Shown piece after piece: positions 1 through 10,385 of a stretch of DNA of 64,000 nucleotides; within the stretch, counting starts at the first letter, position 1; each line of letters begins with the position of its first letter. Position numbers and translations under genes: made by a program. The stretch is from Casuarina equisetifolia (lineage: Eukaryota > Streptophyta > Magnoliopsida > Fagales > Casuarinaceae). The stretch lies in NCBI GenBank assembly GCA_028551475.1, contig CM052356.1, positions 14,659,884 through 14,723,883 of the forward strand. The letters are read 5' to 3'. Below the pieces are notes generated by a model. It was not told where the DNA came from, ran no database searches, and was given only the letters and a program-made list of their open reading frames with translations.

Positions 1-552
1 CATTTGCCTATTTTTCCTAGCGTATTTACTCTTGCAAGTCATGCTTGTTCATTTACAGCTTGGTTGTTCCTCTGGAGCATTAAGCTCCATTAGAAACTTA
101 CTGATCCATACTAGTCCATGCTAAAGAACTTGGCATACTTTTTTCATTAAAAAATAATAATAATAATAAAAGACTGGGTTGCTTGTGTTCTTTCTTCCAA
201 GAACTGCTATGTGGGTGCAAATGTATGAGGCATGACTCAGGCTAGAGGTAGGTTTTTTTTTATCTAGTGCTGCCAAAATATTTATCCTGCACATTAAAAT
301 ATAATGATGCTCTTTTTTCTTTTGCTTTCGTCAAAATTTCCTGTTAGACTTTCTAGGCACAAGAAGTTGAAGCTTCCATTTGTTTGATAGTTCATAATTT
401 GTATTATTTTATAATATTATTTTTATTAGAGGTGGCTTGATTAAATACCAGTTGCTATATATATGTTTCAATTTTTTCTTATGAAAAAGGTTGTTGATAT
501 CCCTTTTTGCCCACGACTAGACTAAACCCAGTATTGTAATTGATGTTCACAG
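1..552 (+). other. Partial intron of the universal stress protein gene
   Basis: AT-rich, T-rich sequence without a convincing coding exon, ending in a normal acceptor (ttgatgttcacag) directly before the USP terminal exon at 553. The donor and earlier exons lie left of the window. A short open stretch after another cag near 60 ends in a stop within about 20 codons and has no family resemblance, so I treat it as intron. Confidence 0.6.
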
Positions 553-637
553 GATGTTTTTGGGAAGTGTCAGTAACTATTGCACCAACCATGCGCAATG
601 CCCAGTGGTCATAGTCAAGGGCAAGGGCACTGCCTGA
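553..637 (+). CDS. Universal stress protein (UspA family), terminal coding exon
   Basis: The exon follows a clear splice acceptor and encodes LGSVSNYCTNHAQCPVVIVK followed by six more residues and a TGA stop at 635-637. This is the characteristic C-terminal segment of plant UspA-domain proteins: the glycine-serine turn of the ATP-binding motif (G-S-V-S), then a Cys/His-containing helix and the last beta strand (CPVVIVK). Members are small cytosolic or nuclear proteins that often bind ATP and respond to hypoxia, drought or other stress. Only the last 27 or so codons lie in the window; the rest of the roughly 160-residue protein is off the left edge. The family assignment is strong, but the subfamily cannot be told from this exon. 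Confidence 0.85.
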
Positions 638-1700
638 TTAGCTTAGATGGGTATGAATCTCAGTACTATATAATGATAAGTTGCAGTGGCATTTTGTATT
701 TTCATTTCCTTGCCTGTAATTCTCACTTTTAGTTATCTTTCTAGTCTAAATTTACTATGATTTTCGTGTCAATTTTCTGTTAATTTTCTTTTCCCTCATG
801 ATGCTTTTCTTTATGCTTCTTGTATTTTGTCTTAACAAACTTTGCATTTATTGCTATCTTTTATTCCAATGTAATTCTGGTCTTTTAAGTCCATACTTAA
901 AGTTGTTTTTACAGACCACCCAAGATTCTTGTAATTTTCTACTTCTGGCCAAGGTTTCATACTAATTTGACAATTTTTGTACTGAAATTGTTGCTTTGTT
1001 TAGTAAGCATGCGTTATTGTATTTCTTTATAGCCCTTCCATTTCAGAATATCAGTTCGTGTTGAGTAGATTGACTGAAGTATTCTTTTGGGTGAGTCTGT
1101 ATTACAGTATATTGGGACACTACTCAAAAGCTTAAATTTATAAGTTTTAGTCCAGTGATTTTATGTTAATTACTCGGACTTTTGATGTCTATTCAATATA
1201 CATTTTTTGATGCATGTATATTCAACAATCTCCCGTTCGCATATGATTTTATCACTAGTCAGGATATTTCTGATGTATTTCAGATGAAGAGTGCAGTAGG
1301 TTTCTGCTGCTGTCCTCGATTTGTGCTGATGCTAATAGAGCTCCAAGATCATATTGCAATTAGGGAGTGCATTTGAGATCTATGACCGAGTTGTGTAAAG
1401 TGTCAAGTTGTTGCAGTGGGGTCTACTTCTTCACCAGCTATGCTGTATTATGCCTCTCCCGCATCCCTTCCAAGCTGTTTGAAGGACAAATTTGTTTATA
1501 TAATAATCGTATGTTTTGTGTTCTTGTCGTTGTTTTTGTACATTGCCATTGTGTCAATATGTAATTGTGTTCGTCTATTACCTTTGGTGGATGTTATACT
1601 GATATTTGTCCTAAAGTTTAACCGATTTCTTTGGTTGTTAGATTGTCCCCTGACTCCTTGTGTTTTATATCTAGTTGTTTCCACTGGAACAGATGCTTGT
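638..1700 (+). other. 3' region of the USP gene, possible 3'-UTR intron
   Basis: After the stop codon there is a GTATGAAT donor-like site at 651 and a good acceptor (gatgtatttcag) ending at 1283, followed by less AT-rich sequence and then T-rich, poly(A)-signal-like sequence around 1490-1560 (aataat, tgttttgtg). This fits a 3'-UTR intron with a final non-coding exon from 1284. One frame of that exon stays open for 26 codons to a stop at about 1361-1363, but it matches no family I know. Inference only. Confidence 0.3.
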
Positions 1701-3558
1701 TGACATCAAGTACTAAAAAGTGTCACGATTAACGCGTGGGTTTTCTTTCCAGCTCAAAGTCTATATATGTTTGCGTGCTTCATTTGGATTTTCACGTTTT
1801 GGTGAACTTGTTTTGAAATTCTCAAGCGCCTTTTTCTTCTGGCATGTTTTGACCCTCTCTAGTTTCAAGAGAAATTGTGGTTTGGTGGGCAGAAATGCAG
1901 ACTACTACGGCTGCTGTCTTAATCAGATGTACAGGCCACTTGCATCCTATTGTACACTAGAAATGAGACGTTTAATATAGAAATTGTTGGTATTTGAGGG
2001 GGGTTAAAGCGTGCTGCTTGTGACAGTTTTTTGGTGGTGAAAAGGGTAAATGTCAAGCCATATCCTTTATGGATGAAAAATCCGAGGGAAGTGGCTTTAG
2101 ATACCAGAGATCTATGATTGTGTCCGGTAAAAGTTTGGTGGTAGTAAATAGTCCCAGTATGGTTTCCTAGAGCCGCTTGTTGAGGAGATAAGACGGATTT
2201 GGCCATTTTCTAGGTTTGTCAGACTCGCCGACAGCTTGCGTTTCCATGATATAAGACATGCAAAACCACCACAGAAGCCTCGTGAGCCGGTAGGGACTGC
2301 AATTTTTAAATCATTAGGAGTTAAGTAGGAGAGTTCGGCTTTCAATTTTGTCCATTACAGTCATTTCGTTTTACTAGGACTTACCTAGGAAGATTTTTAT
2401 GGTTGCGTCAAAATCTTTCATTTCTAATCAAGCTTATCTCTAACCAATGTACTAATATATATTTTGTTTGTTAGTGAATTTATTTATGGGTGATTTTTAT
2501 ATATTATCTATTGTTTAATATCTTTGCATACATTAATGTGTCTCATTAACTTATAGACCAACTTTGTAAGAAGCAAAAGATTTGGTATTTTTGGAGGATG
2601 AAACGATGCCCCTGAAACACAACATGAAACCGAGGAATCTTTTTGACTCTTGACTTGCGACTTGTGTCGTCTCTCATATTCAGTTTAGGGCGTCCAATCT
2701 GTTTCCAGCTAATACCAGCATTTTCGCTAAGAAAGATGGTACTAGATCACATGATATGCTAGCAGTTCCAAATCCCCAGTGCCTTGGAAAAAAGAAAAAA
2801 GAAAAAAAAAAGGAAGAGTAATCACATGCAAAATAGATCCGGTAATTTTCTAGTCGAAGCGTCGTCAAAAGACCCGATGATCGGCAATAGCAATCGGTAA
2901 TAATCCGTACCCCATCAGATAGATTCCGATGAAGAAGAGGGCCCACCTGCGTACCAGACAGCTGGTTTCGCAGAACTGCAGATGGTGGACCAGCGAAAGA
3001 GGGGAAGTCTTCGCAAGCCCGTGACCGACCGCATCGGAGCAAGATTTGGTGCTGTCATTTTTAAGCTAAAAAGAGAAAGTAGTCACGAGCGGCTCAGGAT
3101 GCATCTCATGTTGAAATGGCCTTTAATTATCTAGTTATGTCACTAGCGACACTCTCCCTAGTGACTTTTTAACGCAAGTGGTAATACAGTGGCAGGGTTG
3201 TGATTCACGAAGATCGGGAGGGCAATTAAGTAACCACCGCTGTTCAGCGAGATAACTCTACTTCTTTCGGAGCATTAAGAGTTTGTCGTTAGTAAACTAT
3301 GAGAACTAGGTTATAATGGCTCCGCGCGCATTAGACAGGACGTGTTGCTTTGTCTTTTGCTTCCAACTTGGGGCCTTCTTTATCATGAACCCACGACCCA
3401 TGGCTCCCATTTTGCGGCCTACTTTTTGGCTCCTTCTTGGCCCACAGGGGACCTGGTTGACGCTGCTAGATTAAGCCGAATAACGTTCCATAATTACCCC
3501 ACTCGTCATCTGGTGCCAATTATCACATGAGCATTTACGTAATTACGAAACCCATAGC

Positions 3559-3561
<3 letters not shown>
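1701..3561. other. Intergenic region, no gene recognised
   Basis: I see no conserved reading frame, tRNA or clear mobile element on either strand. Short open frames of 60-120 codons occur on both strands but lack family features. An A-rich tract lies at about 2785-2815. The right part, from roughly 3300, is presumably the promoter of the aspartic protease gene. Confidence 0.5.

Positions 3562-3599
<38 letters not shown>
3562..3599. repeat. (TA)19 microsatellite in the AED3-like promoter or 5' leader
   Basis: Uninterrupted TA dinucleotide run of 38 bases, ending about 50 bases before the chosen start codon. It also creates an in-frame upstream ATG at 3598. Such a run can serve as TATA element and is prone to length change. 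Confidence 0.95.
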
Positions 3600-3603
<4 letters not shown>

Positions 3604-3651
3604 TGCTTCCTCGCACCATGCTCACACCGAGATCTTTCTAGCCATCTGGAC

Positions 3652-4960
3652 ATGGACGCCAGAATTTCTACTTTCTTCTTCTTTGCTCTTCTTTTCTCAG
3701 CCACCAGAGCTTCCGATCCTTGTGAATCCCAGCCGGATGGCTCAGGCGTCTCTGTCATTCCCATCTACAGCAAATGCTCTCCCTTCAACAAACCCAAGAC
3801 TGACGCCGTCACCACCGTCTTGAACATGGCCTCGAAGGACCCGGAAAGGGTCAAATACTTGGCCAGCCTCGGTGCCCAAAAGGTGACCGCGGCTCCTATA
3901 GCGTCCGGTCAGCAACTCTTCCACATTGGCAACTATGTCGTCCGAGTCACTCTCGGTACACCGGGTCAGCTCATGTTCATGGTCCTGGACACCAGCTCAG
4001 ACGAGACGTGGGTCCCGTGTTCCGGGTGCACCGCTTGCTCCGCCACCACGTTCTCACCCAAAACTTCCTCCACATACGGGTCGTTGGGTTGCTCCGAGCC
4101 CCAGTGCTCGCAGGTCCGTGGTCTCGCGTGCCCCACCACGGGGTCCGCTGAGTGCCTGTTCAACCAATCCTACGGTGGAGATTCATCTTTCTCGGCTACC
4201 CTTGTCCGTGATTCTCTGGGATTAGGCAAGGATGTGGTCCCAAGTTACGCCTTTGGGTGTATCAATGCCGTTGGTGGAGGGTCAATTCCGCCCCAAGGGT
4301 TATTGGGTCTGGGTCGTGGACCCTTGTCGTTCCTGTCACAGTCGGGGTCACTCTATTCCGGCATGTTCTCATACTGTTTACCCAGTTTCAAATCCTACTA
4401 CTTCTCCGGGTCACTGAAACTGGGTCCCTCGGGTCAACCCAAGCACATCCCGACCACCCCACTTCTCCGCAATCCGCACCGCCCATCCTTGTACTATGTG
4501 AACCTGACGGGAGTCAGGCGTTGGCCGTGTTCTCGTCCCCATCGCGCCAGAGCTCCTGGCATTTGATCCCAAAACCGGAGCCGGAACCATTATCGACTCC
4601 GGCACGGTCGTCACCCGGTTCGTCCCACCCGTTTACACGGCCATACGGGATGAGTTCAGGAAACAGGTGAAAGGCCCATTTTCGTCGCTGGGAGTGTTTG
4701 ATACGTGCTTTGCTGCCACCGGCGAAGCTGTGGCGCCCCCGGTGACGTTCCATTTCACTGGCTTGCACATGAAGCTGCCAATGGAGAACAGCTTGATCCA
4801 CAGCAGCTCCGGGTCTCTGGCATGCCTGGCTATGGCCGCGGCGCCGAGTAACGTGAACTGGGTGTTGAACATCATAGCCAATCTGCAGCAGCAGAACCAT
4901 CGGATTTTGTTCGATGTTACGAACTCTCGCGTGGGAATCGCACGTGAGCTCTGTAACTAG
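3652..4960 (+). CDS. AED3: Secreted pepsin-like (A1) aspartic protease, AED3 type, with a +1 frameshift
   Basis: Intron-less gene for a nepenthesin-like A1 protease closest to Arabidopsis AED3 (apoplastic EDS1-dependent protein). Start at 3652 gives an ideal signal peptide (MDARISTFFFFALLFSATRA); an in-frame ATG at 3598 would put 18 residues before it. First catalytic Asp is D113 in VLDTSSDETW, followed by the Cys-rich CSGCTAC insert typical of nepenthesins, the flap region, and LLGLGRGPLSFLSQ. The frame is interrupted at about 4513-4520: after codons for T-G-V-R one extra C (about 4519) shifts the reading, and the expected continuation (VGRVLVPIAPELLAFDP, then the second active site IIDSGT, D315) resumes one frame over and runs to TAG at 4958-4960, ending VGIARELCN. 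Corrected length is about 435 residues, near the family's 440-450. Either a real null lesion or a base-calling/assembly insertion. Role by homology: apoplastic proteolysis in systemic immunity and cell death. Confidence 0.85.
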
Positions 4961-5846
4961 TTTTTGCTGGCTCGCTCTTTCAGATTCGGTTCTGTTCTGA
5001 TGCCATGCAAAATACGTGGTAAAAATAATAAATAGGACAAGCCTTGATGCTTCGATTTTTTGTCTTCTATGGTTATGAGAAGAATTGGACCACTTCCATG
5101 GGGATTTGTGTCTTTTGGTCCCGTCGCTGAACCAAATCTCCCTGGAAATCATCAAACTGTAGCCCTTGGGAACGTGACTGAGGAGGGTCCCTCATCTTTT
5201 GCACTATTCTATGCCTTTCAAATCTAAAAACCTTGATCCAATCTTAGATTTTTTCTAATCTAATTTTGAAGTAAGGAAATTTTTTTATAAAATATATTTT
5301 AAAGTAATATTTAAATAATTTGATAATTTATATCACATTATTTTTAGTAAGTTCATTAACCCCAAGTGTGAAGAAACATTAATGTCATAATTAAACTTAG
5401 ACCGTAATACAAAGTTGAAAAACTTAATCTTATCCAAAATTGACTTTAAAGTATGAAAATTTTCTTCCTCATAACAATTATTTCAAATATACTTTATATT
5501 AGACAACTATTAACATTAATTTTAGTATACATAAAATTTGCATCAACATAAATTGTCTTTTAAGACACCTATAAACAATTTTAAAACCCACAAAAATTTT
5601 TATAAGTAAGTTTTTCAGATTAGTTACAGTATTGTAGTACAATTGAGTATGAACTATAAGAAAATCAAAGAGGAAAGAAAGGCCGAAGCAACCCCAATTT
5701 TTCTGTGACAAAAAATGCAACAGCCTTCCAACTCTTTCTTGAACGTCTCTCCACAGAGCCTGAATCTCTTCAATGTTACCTAAAGACTTCTTCATGACTA
5801 CCACAAAAGATAACTCTTCGCTTTGCTATATATATAATCACCTCTC

Positions 5847-5850
<4 letters not shown>
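4961..5850. other. 3' flank and AT-rich spacer between convergent genes
   Basis: About 250 bases of 3'-UTR-like sequence follow the protease, then very AT-rich DNA (5220-5640) with loosely repeated motifs. No gene recognised on either strand. It separates the protease (+) from the membrane methyltransferase-like gene (-), which are transcribed towards each other. Confidence 0.5.

Positions 5851-5893
<43 letters not shown>
5851..5893. repeat. (TC)n microsatellite
   Basis: About 21 TC units, lying just downstream of the stop codon of the minus-strand gene at 5926-7179, so probably within its 3' UTR. Confidence 0.95.
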
Positions 5894-5896
<3 letters not shown>

Positions 5897-5925
5897 GTGT
5901 GTGTATGTGTGAGTTCGTTGTTCTG

Positions 5926-7179
5926 TCAACCCCACCATTGGTGCACCGCCACCCCTTCATCCCTCAGTCGTCCGTATAGCGCCAAGCACTGCCAATAAGC
6001 CCTATATCCGGCATAGCCATTCCTCTTCTTTCCACCGAGCCCCTCTGGCTTGCACTCCAAGAAAAGCTCGTCCACCAATCTTATCGTCTTGCTCTTCACC
6101 ATCTCCTCCACCACCTCTGCCTCCGCCTTCATCACCACGTACTCCTCGTCTCTCACGTTCTTCTTCAACCAATCCGACATGCTGATCTGCGGGACCTCCT
6201 TCCCCGTGGACCCCTCGGTCACGGTCTCAATCTTGTACATCTCGAAGTCCTTGTTCCTAGTGGGATAATGCCTACCGAACCAGCTGGTTCCGCTGCAACC
6301 TTCCTTATCCGGCAAGCCAACGTCTATGAACACACGGCGAGGGTAGCTTTCGAGGGAGTCACCCATCAAATCAGGAAGGTACCTAGTTCGTTTCAAATAG
6401 CGCCTGGATTTCCTGGAAGCGCCCCTCGGCGGTTCAAGCAGCACGTCTTCAAGGTTCTTAAGCGCGGCCTTCTTGGCTTCCGTGGCATATCCAAATAGCC
6501 TTCTTTGCGCAGCAGAATTGAGTTGAGGGCCAATTTTCTTCATGGCCATGACGGTTGACTCGAACCTCCTGACATAGACGATTTCGTAGTTGGAAGGCTT
6601 GTGGAAATCATCGGACGGGTTTCCGCTGAGCTCAAACATGAAAATGCCGCCAATCTTGAGAGTTCGATCGATGAAATCCGCGGCAGCGGGGAAGTTAGAT
6701 GCCAAGGCGAAGTGGAAAGTTTCACTTGGAATCGAGCTATGTCGCTCAAAATCCTTGATGGAGAAGAGGTCCACTTCATAGTCGCTTAGAATCTGAGACC
6801 TCTGTAACGCTTCCTCGTTTCCATTGCTCAGGATAACAGCTTTCTTTCCCTCTTTCAGGAGGCCTTTGCTCCTCAAATCATGGAAGAGTAATGGCAAAAG
6901 CTCAAGATTGATCTGACCATCAGGCACAACTTTAGCCCTAGTATTGGTGGCTGCGGAAGAGGTTGAGGATCCCCCAACAATCGACTCCACCCAGGGGAAC
7001 GAAACAATAAGCAATGCCAAAAGCATGCAGCGAGAAAGAAGCCGCATAACCGTGGAGTTCGGGAGCCTCGAATTCGAAAACTGAGCGTCAGGGTACAATC
7101 CAAGCCCAGCGAGGGGAAAGCGCTTGAATTTCTTATCGTGGCGTTTGTTGCGGAAACATTGAGCTCCGTCAATGGCCAT
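5926..7179 (-). CDS. Membrane-anchored plant SAM-methyltransferase-like protein (DUF7870-type)
   Basis: Intron-less frame of 417 residues. A basic N-terminus (residues 1-45) precedes one hydrophobic segment (about 46-66, MRLLSRCMLLALLIVSFPWV), which fits a type II signal anchor with the body in the Golgi or ER lumen. Residues 90-200 read as the tail of a Rossmann-like fold (KKAVILSNGNEEAL, FHFALASNFPAAADFIDRTL, KIGGIFMFELSG). A second block starts at 283 with RVFIDVGLP and a Cys-Trp containing WFGRHYPTRNKDFEMY segment; the C-terminus is CLALYGRLRDEGVAVHQWWG. Overall layout matches a plant-specific family annotated as SAM-dependent methyltransferase superfamily (Arabidopsis At3g27230/At5g40830 group). 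No enzyme activity or substrate can be read from the sequence. The start is the first ATG of the frame. Confidence 0.75.
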   Translation of the reverse strand: MAIDGAQCFRNKRHDKKFKRFPLAGLGLYPDAQFSNSRLPNSTVMRLLSRCMLLALLIVSFPWVESIVGGSSTSSAATNTRAKVVPDGQINLELLPLLFHDLRSKGLLKEGKKAVILSNGNEEALQRSQILSDYEVDLFSIKDFERHSSIPSETFHFALASNFPAAADFIDRTLKIGGIFMFELSGNPSDDFHKPSNYEIVYVRRFESTVMAMKKIGPQLNSAAQRRLFGYATEAKKAALKNLEDVLLEPPRGASRKSRRYLKRTRYLPDLMGDSLESYPRRVFIDVGLPDKEGCSGTSWFGRHYPTRNKDFEMYKIETVTEGSTGKEVPQISMSDWLKKNVRDEEYVVMKAEAEVVEEMVKSKTIRLVDELFLECKPEGLGGKKRNGYAGYRAYWQCLALYGRLRDEGVAVHQWWG

Positions 7180-9658
7180 TTTCGCAGATTCTTGATCATC
7201 AAAGTTTGCTAGACGAACTAGCGGTGAAGACGCCCGGGGACAGAAAAGAATGAGAAAAACGGCAAAAGAAAAGAAGAATCGTCGCTAGTGGCAGAGAGCT
7301 AGCTATCTAGTCAGGAGAGGGAACGGGAGAGAGCCGAAGAACTTAGCGAGTGCAAAACCTAGCGGCGGTGTGATTCCCACCCACAAGGGCCACACGTGCA
7401 CTTTGCATTCTAGACCACAACAACATCAACTGCCTCCTCCGCTGCACCTCCATGTTTAGATTTTCCGATCCCGGACCGATGGTGTCTCCAACGTTGTCCT
7501 TCTTAACGACACATTTGAGATAAAGCGTGAGAATTTTACATCACAACCGATTAAATAAACATGGAGGGAGACAGGAGAGGAAGGTTATGATCAGTTCTTG
7601 GTTCTTTCTTGGTTTTTTTCTTTTATGGTTTATCTTTTGTGGGTTTTGGAGGGAGACAAAATGGTTGGATGGGGGTCTTGAAGAGATGAGACCGAGGAAC
7701 AAGGCTAAATTTGGCTGAAAACCGTTTGGCCGGTGCCACGAGAAATGTGTTCGGCCATTGTTGGATGTTTTTTTTTAGCTTTTTATCTGTTCTTATTTTC
7801 ATGCACACAAAAGGAAATCTCCTATGAAAGCGCTCAGCGTTTGTTATAACATTTCGGAAAGATGAGGTTTAATAAATTTGACATTAAATTGATCAATCGA
7901 CAAGTCAACCAACCATTTTATGGTTCTGATTATTTGAGCTCTAACTCAAAAGCTGCCACAGGTTATCTTCGTTTACTCGTTAACAAAGACACCTTCGTCT
8001 GCCAGCTCTTTATTAACTTAGAAAAGAAATTTTTATTCATTTCAAGAAGGTTTGTAGGTAGGTAGGTATGTGTGTCAACAGCTTTTTATTAAGTTAAAAA
8101 GGAACTATTTTCATTTCTAGAACTTATAAAGTTAGGTATGTGTTAATAGGCCAGTAGGTCAAAAGTTGAATATTAGCTACCTAGAACTTAAGTTTTGAGT
8201 TTGATACTTATAGTTCCAAATCTTCTTTACCTGAAAAAAGGGGAGGGAGAAAAAAAAAGGTTGTTGATTTGTATAGCTTACACAAAAAAAAAAAATGTTT
8301 TTCCAAATGAATGATCGAGTCAAAGACATTTGAAAAAAAAGAAGTTTAAATTAAGAAAATTAAAAAAAAAATAAATTTGGGATTTAATTGTAACGAGTTC
8401 ACATTTGAAGGAAAGTTACATTACCATCTACTTTATTGCTTAATATGTTGGACCAATTGGAGTGGCTTGGGCCGGGCCCATATATGGGTGATCTGACTCG
8501 TTGGATATTGAGTTAACCAGACTGGATTAAAGGTTTATTCCTGGTTTAACTTTTGAGATACATATATTGAAGCAATTGTGTGCGTTTTACATGTGCGTGG
8601 TGTACAGTATAAGAAAAACTCCACATTAAAAAAAGTATTTTGTTGTTCTTCTTCCCACCTTGATCTTTAATTCTTTCCTTTGTATACTCATTTTAAATCT
8701 TGACATAATATATAAAAGCCTAAAGAAAAACACAAGTGAGAATAAAAAAGATTCGAAACATGTTTTAGGAAATATTTATCAACGTGTTGAATGAAACCTA
8801 GGTCATTGAGGTCCTTAGAGGTATGGACGATCTCGTATTTCTCATACTTGGCCGGGTTTGTAGTACATTGAAAATCATCCATCGTTGATTGCAAAGGGTT
8901 TTCACTTAAAGTTGTAACCGATTGGTGGTAGTAAGTATAAAAATACAACAATAGAGTGGGAATTCACTTGTTAATGGTCTTCTCTGTCTCTTGTTACAAG
9001 GTGTCTTTAGATTGTTGTTCCTCAGTGTGTGTGATTATGGAGATAAGACAAAAACAGAAAATCAATCTAAAGAACGATCAGGTTGAACCGTGCTTCCTAA
9101 TGACCTTTTACATGCTTTAATGTACCTTCTAGATATATATTATAAACAGCTATTTCTCTCCCCCAGTTACATCTCCATGGGAGTTGTCACTGTCTATGGA
9201 CACTACAAAATGCAAGAGTGCCCTCCATTTTTATAGTTTTGATCATTCCATTTTCAGTCATGGGTACTAGTAATAATCATGTGGATAGTTACTAGTTGAT
9301 CTCTTTTTCCTCTTCTCATTTTGCTTCAAGTCGTTAATTTTATGAGGTAATGAGCATTTTCTATGTAATAAAAAATCATAACCTAATGGTCGTATCTCCA
9401 AAAACTTCAAGTTAGGTTTTGTCATTGGAAAACTAATCAAAACACGTACATGGAAGAAAAATTTCAAACACTTCGCTTAAATTGAGGAAATGTCTCCCAA
9501 CGTGCTATTGTTGGATTCACTTACAAGATAGAAAGCGAACGGTATGTCTTTGAGGTCTACTACCTCAACCTCATCAACTTGTTTTCTTTACAATTCCCTA
9601 ACCAACTTTAATTTACTCCTTAAACCAAGAATAATATCTACATGAGCTACTATATGAT
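7180..9658. other. Promoter of the minus-strand membrane protein gene, then gene-free AT-rich DNA
   Basis: 7180-7450 should hold the 5' UTR and promoter of the gene at 5926-7179 (GA-rich leader; no clear TATA box). Beyond that, to the repeat island, I see only AT-rich sequence with homopurine tracts (8240-8380) and no conserved frame or RNA gene. Confidence 0.5.
8004..8155. repeat. Imperfect tandem duplication, period about 76 bases
   Basis: The motif from agctctttattaacttag to ggtaggtatgtgtgtcaac is followed by a diverged second copy starting at 8080 (agctttttattaagtta). Two copies only. Confidence 0.55.
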
Positions 9659-10366
9659 GTGGAAGCATCCAAGACAACTCAAGTTAATGATCAAGCCTAT
9701 ATTATGTTTGTGTCAACAAATATAAGCTTGGGTCACAACTTGATTCAATAGGTCTAAGAATTCAAAGATTGAAGAGCATTCTTGGAATTCTTTGCAATTT
9801 CTAAATTATCTAAATTTTCTTAATATTTATTTATTTTAATTGTTTGGGATTTCTTAATTTTTTTAGATGACCTAATTGTCTAGGATTTCTTACTTGTTCA
9901 AGATTCTTGAATCCTCTAGGATTCCTTAAGTGTTAGGTTTAATTCCCTATTTAAAAAGTGAGTCTTTTCAATTGTAATCAATCTAGTGTTGTTTTGAATA
10001 AAATAGAAAAACCTTCAGTAGTTTGTTTAACTTGTTTCTTTTATCTAATTTTTACCAAAAATTGGTAGTGGAGTACCTCCTTGACCTATGGTTAAGCCTT
10101 TATGTCTCCGAGCCATTTCTTCCATCTATCTCTTCTTCTTCTTTTTTCTCTCTTTCTTTTTCTCCCTTTAACCTCTTTAACTGGTGACCTAGCTTCTACA
10201 CATTGGATTGTGTTTAGTCACATATCTTTAGTTTTCTTGTTTAACCTTTTATTTAAACCTTTTATTTTCTACCAATCTCAATCCCAATCCCAATCCCAAT
10301 CCCATTCATAAAACACATAAAAAATGATTTAAATTATTATCCTTAATTGAGCTCACTTAATTGGCA
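9659..10366 (+). mobile_element. LTR of a Ty3/gypsy-like element, plus orientation
   Basis: This block is a diverged inverted copy of the LTRs at 10386-11262 and 13258-13626. Matching landmarks in order are the AAGCATCCAAG start, the series of repeated 'aggaattctt'-like motifs, the 'caattgtaatcaatctag' and 'gaataaaatagaaaaacctt' blocks, and a 'taagccttt..ctcc' block near 10090. It ends in CA at 10365-10366, just before a primer-binding site. The internal part of this plus-oriented element is missing. Confidence 0.65.
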
Positions 10367-10371
10367 TCAAG

Positions 10372-10384
10372 TGGTATCAAAGAT
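10372..10384 (+). other. Primer-binding site for initiator tRNA-Met (decayed)
   Basis: TGGTATCAAAGAT, close to the plant retroelement PBS TGGTATCAGAGC, sits six bases after the CA end of the plus-oriented LTR. This fixes the LTR boundary and orientation. Confidence 0.65.
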
Positions 10385-10385
10385 C

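Noticed and set aside
1284-1363. Terminal coding exon ending in ADANRAPRSYCN
   Set aside because: Open for only 26 codons behind a good acceptor, no family match, and it lies downstream of the USP stop; more simply a 3'-UTR exon.
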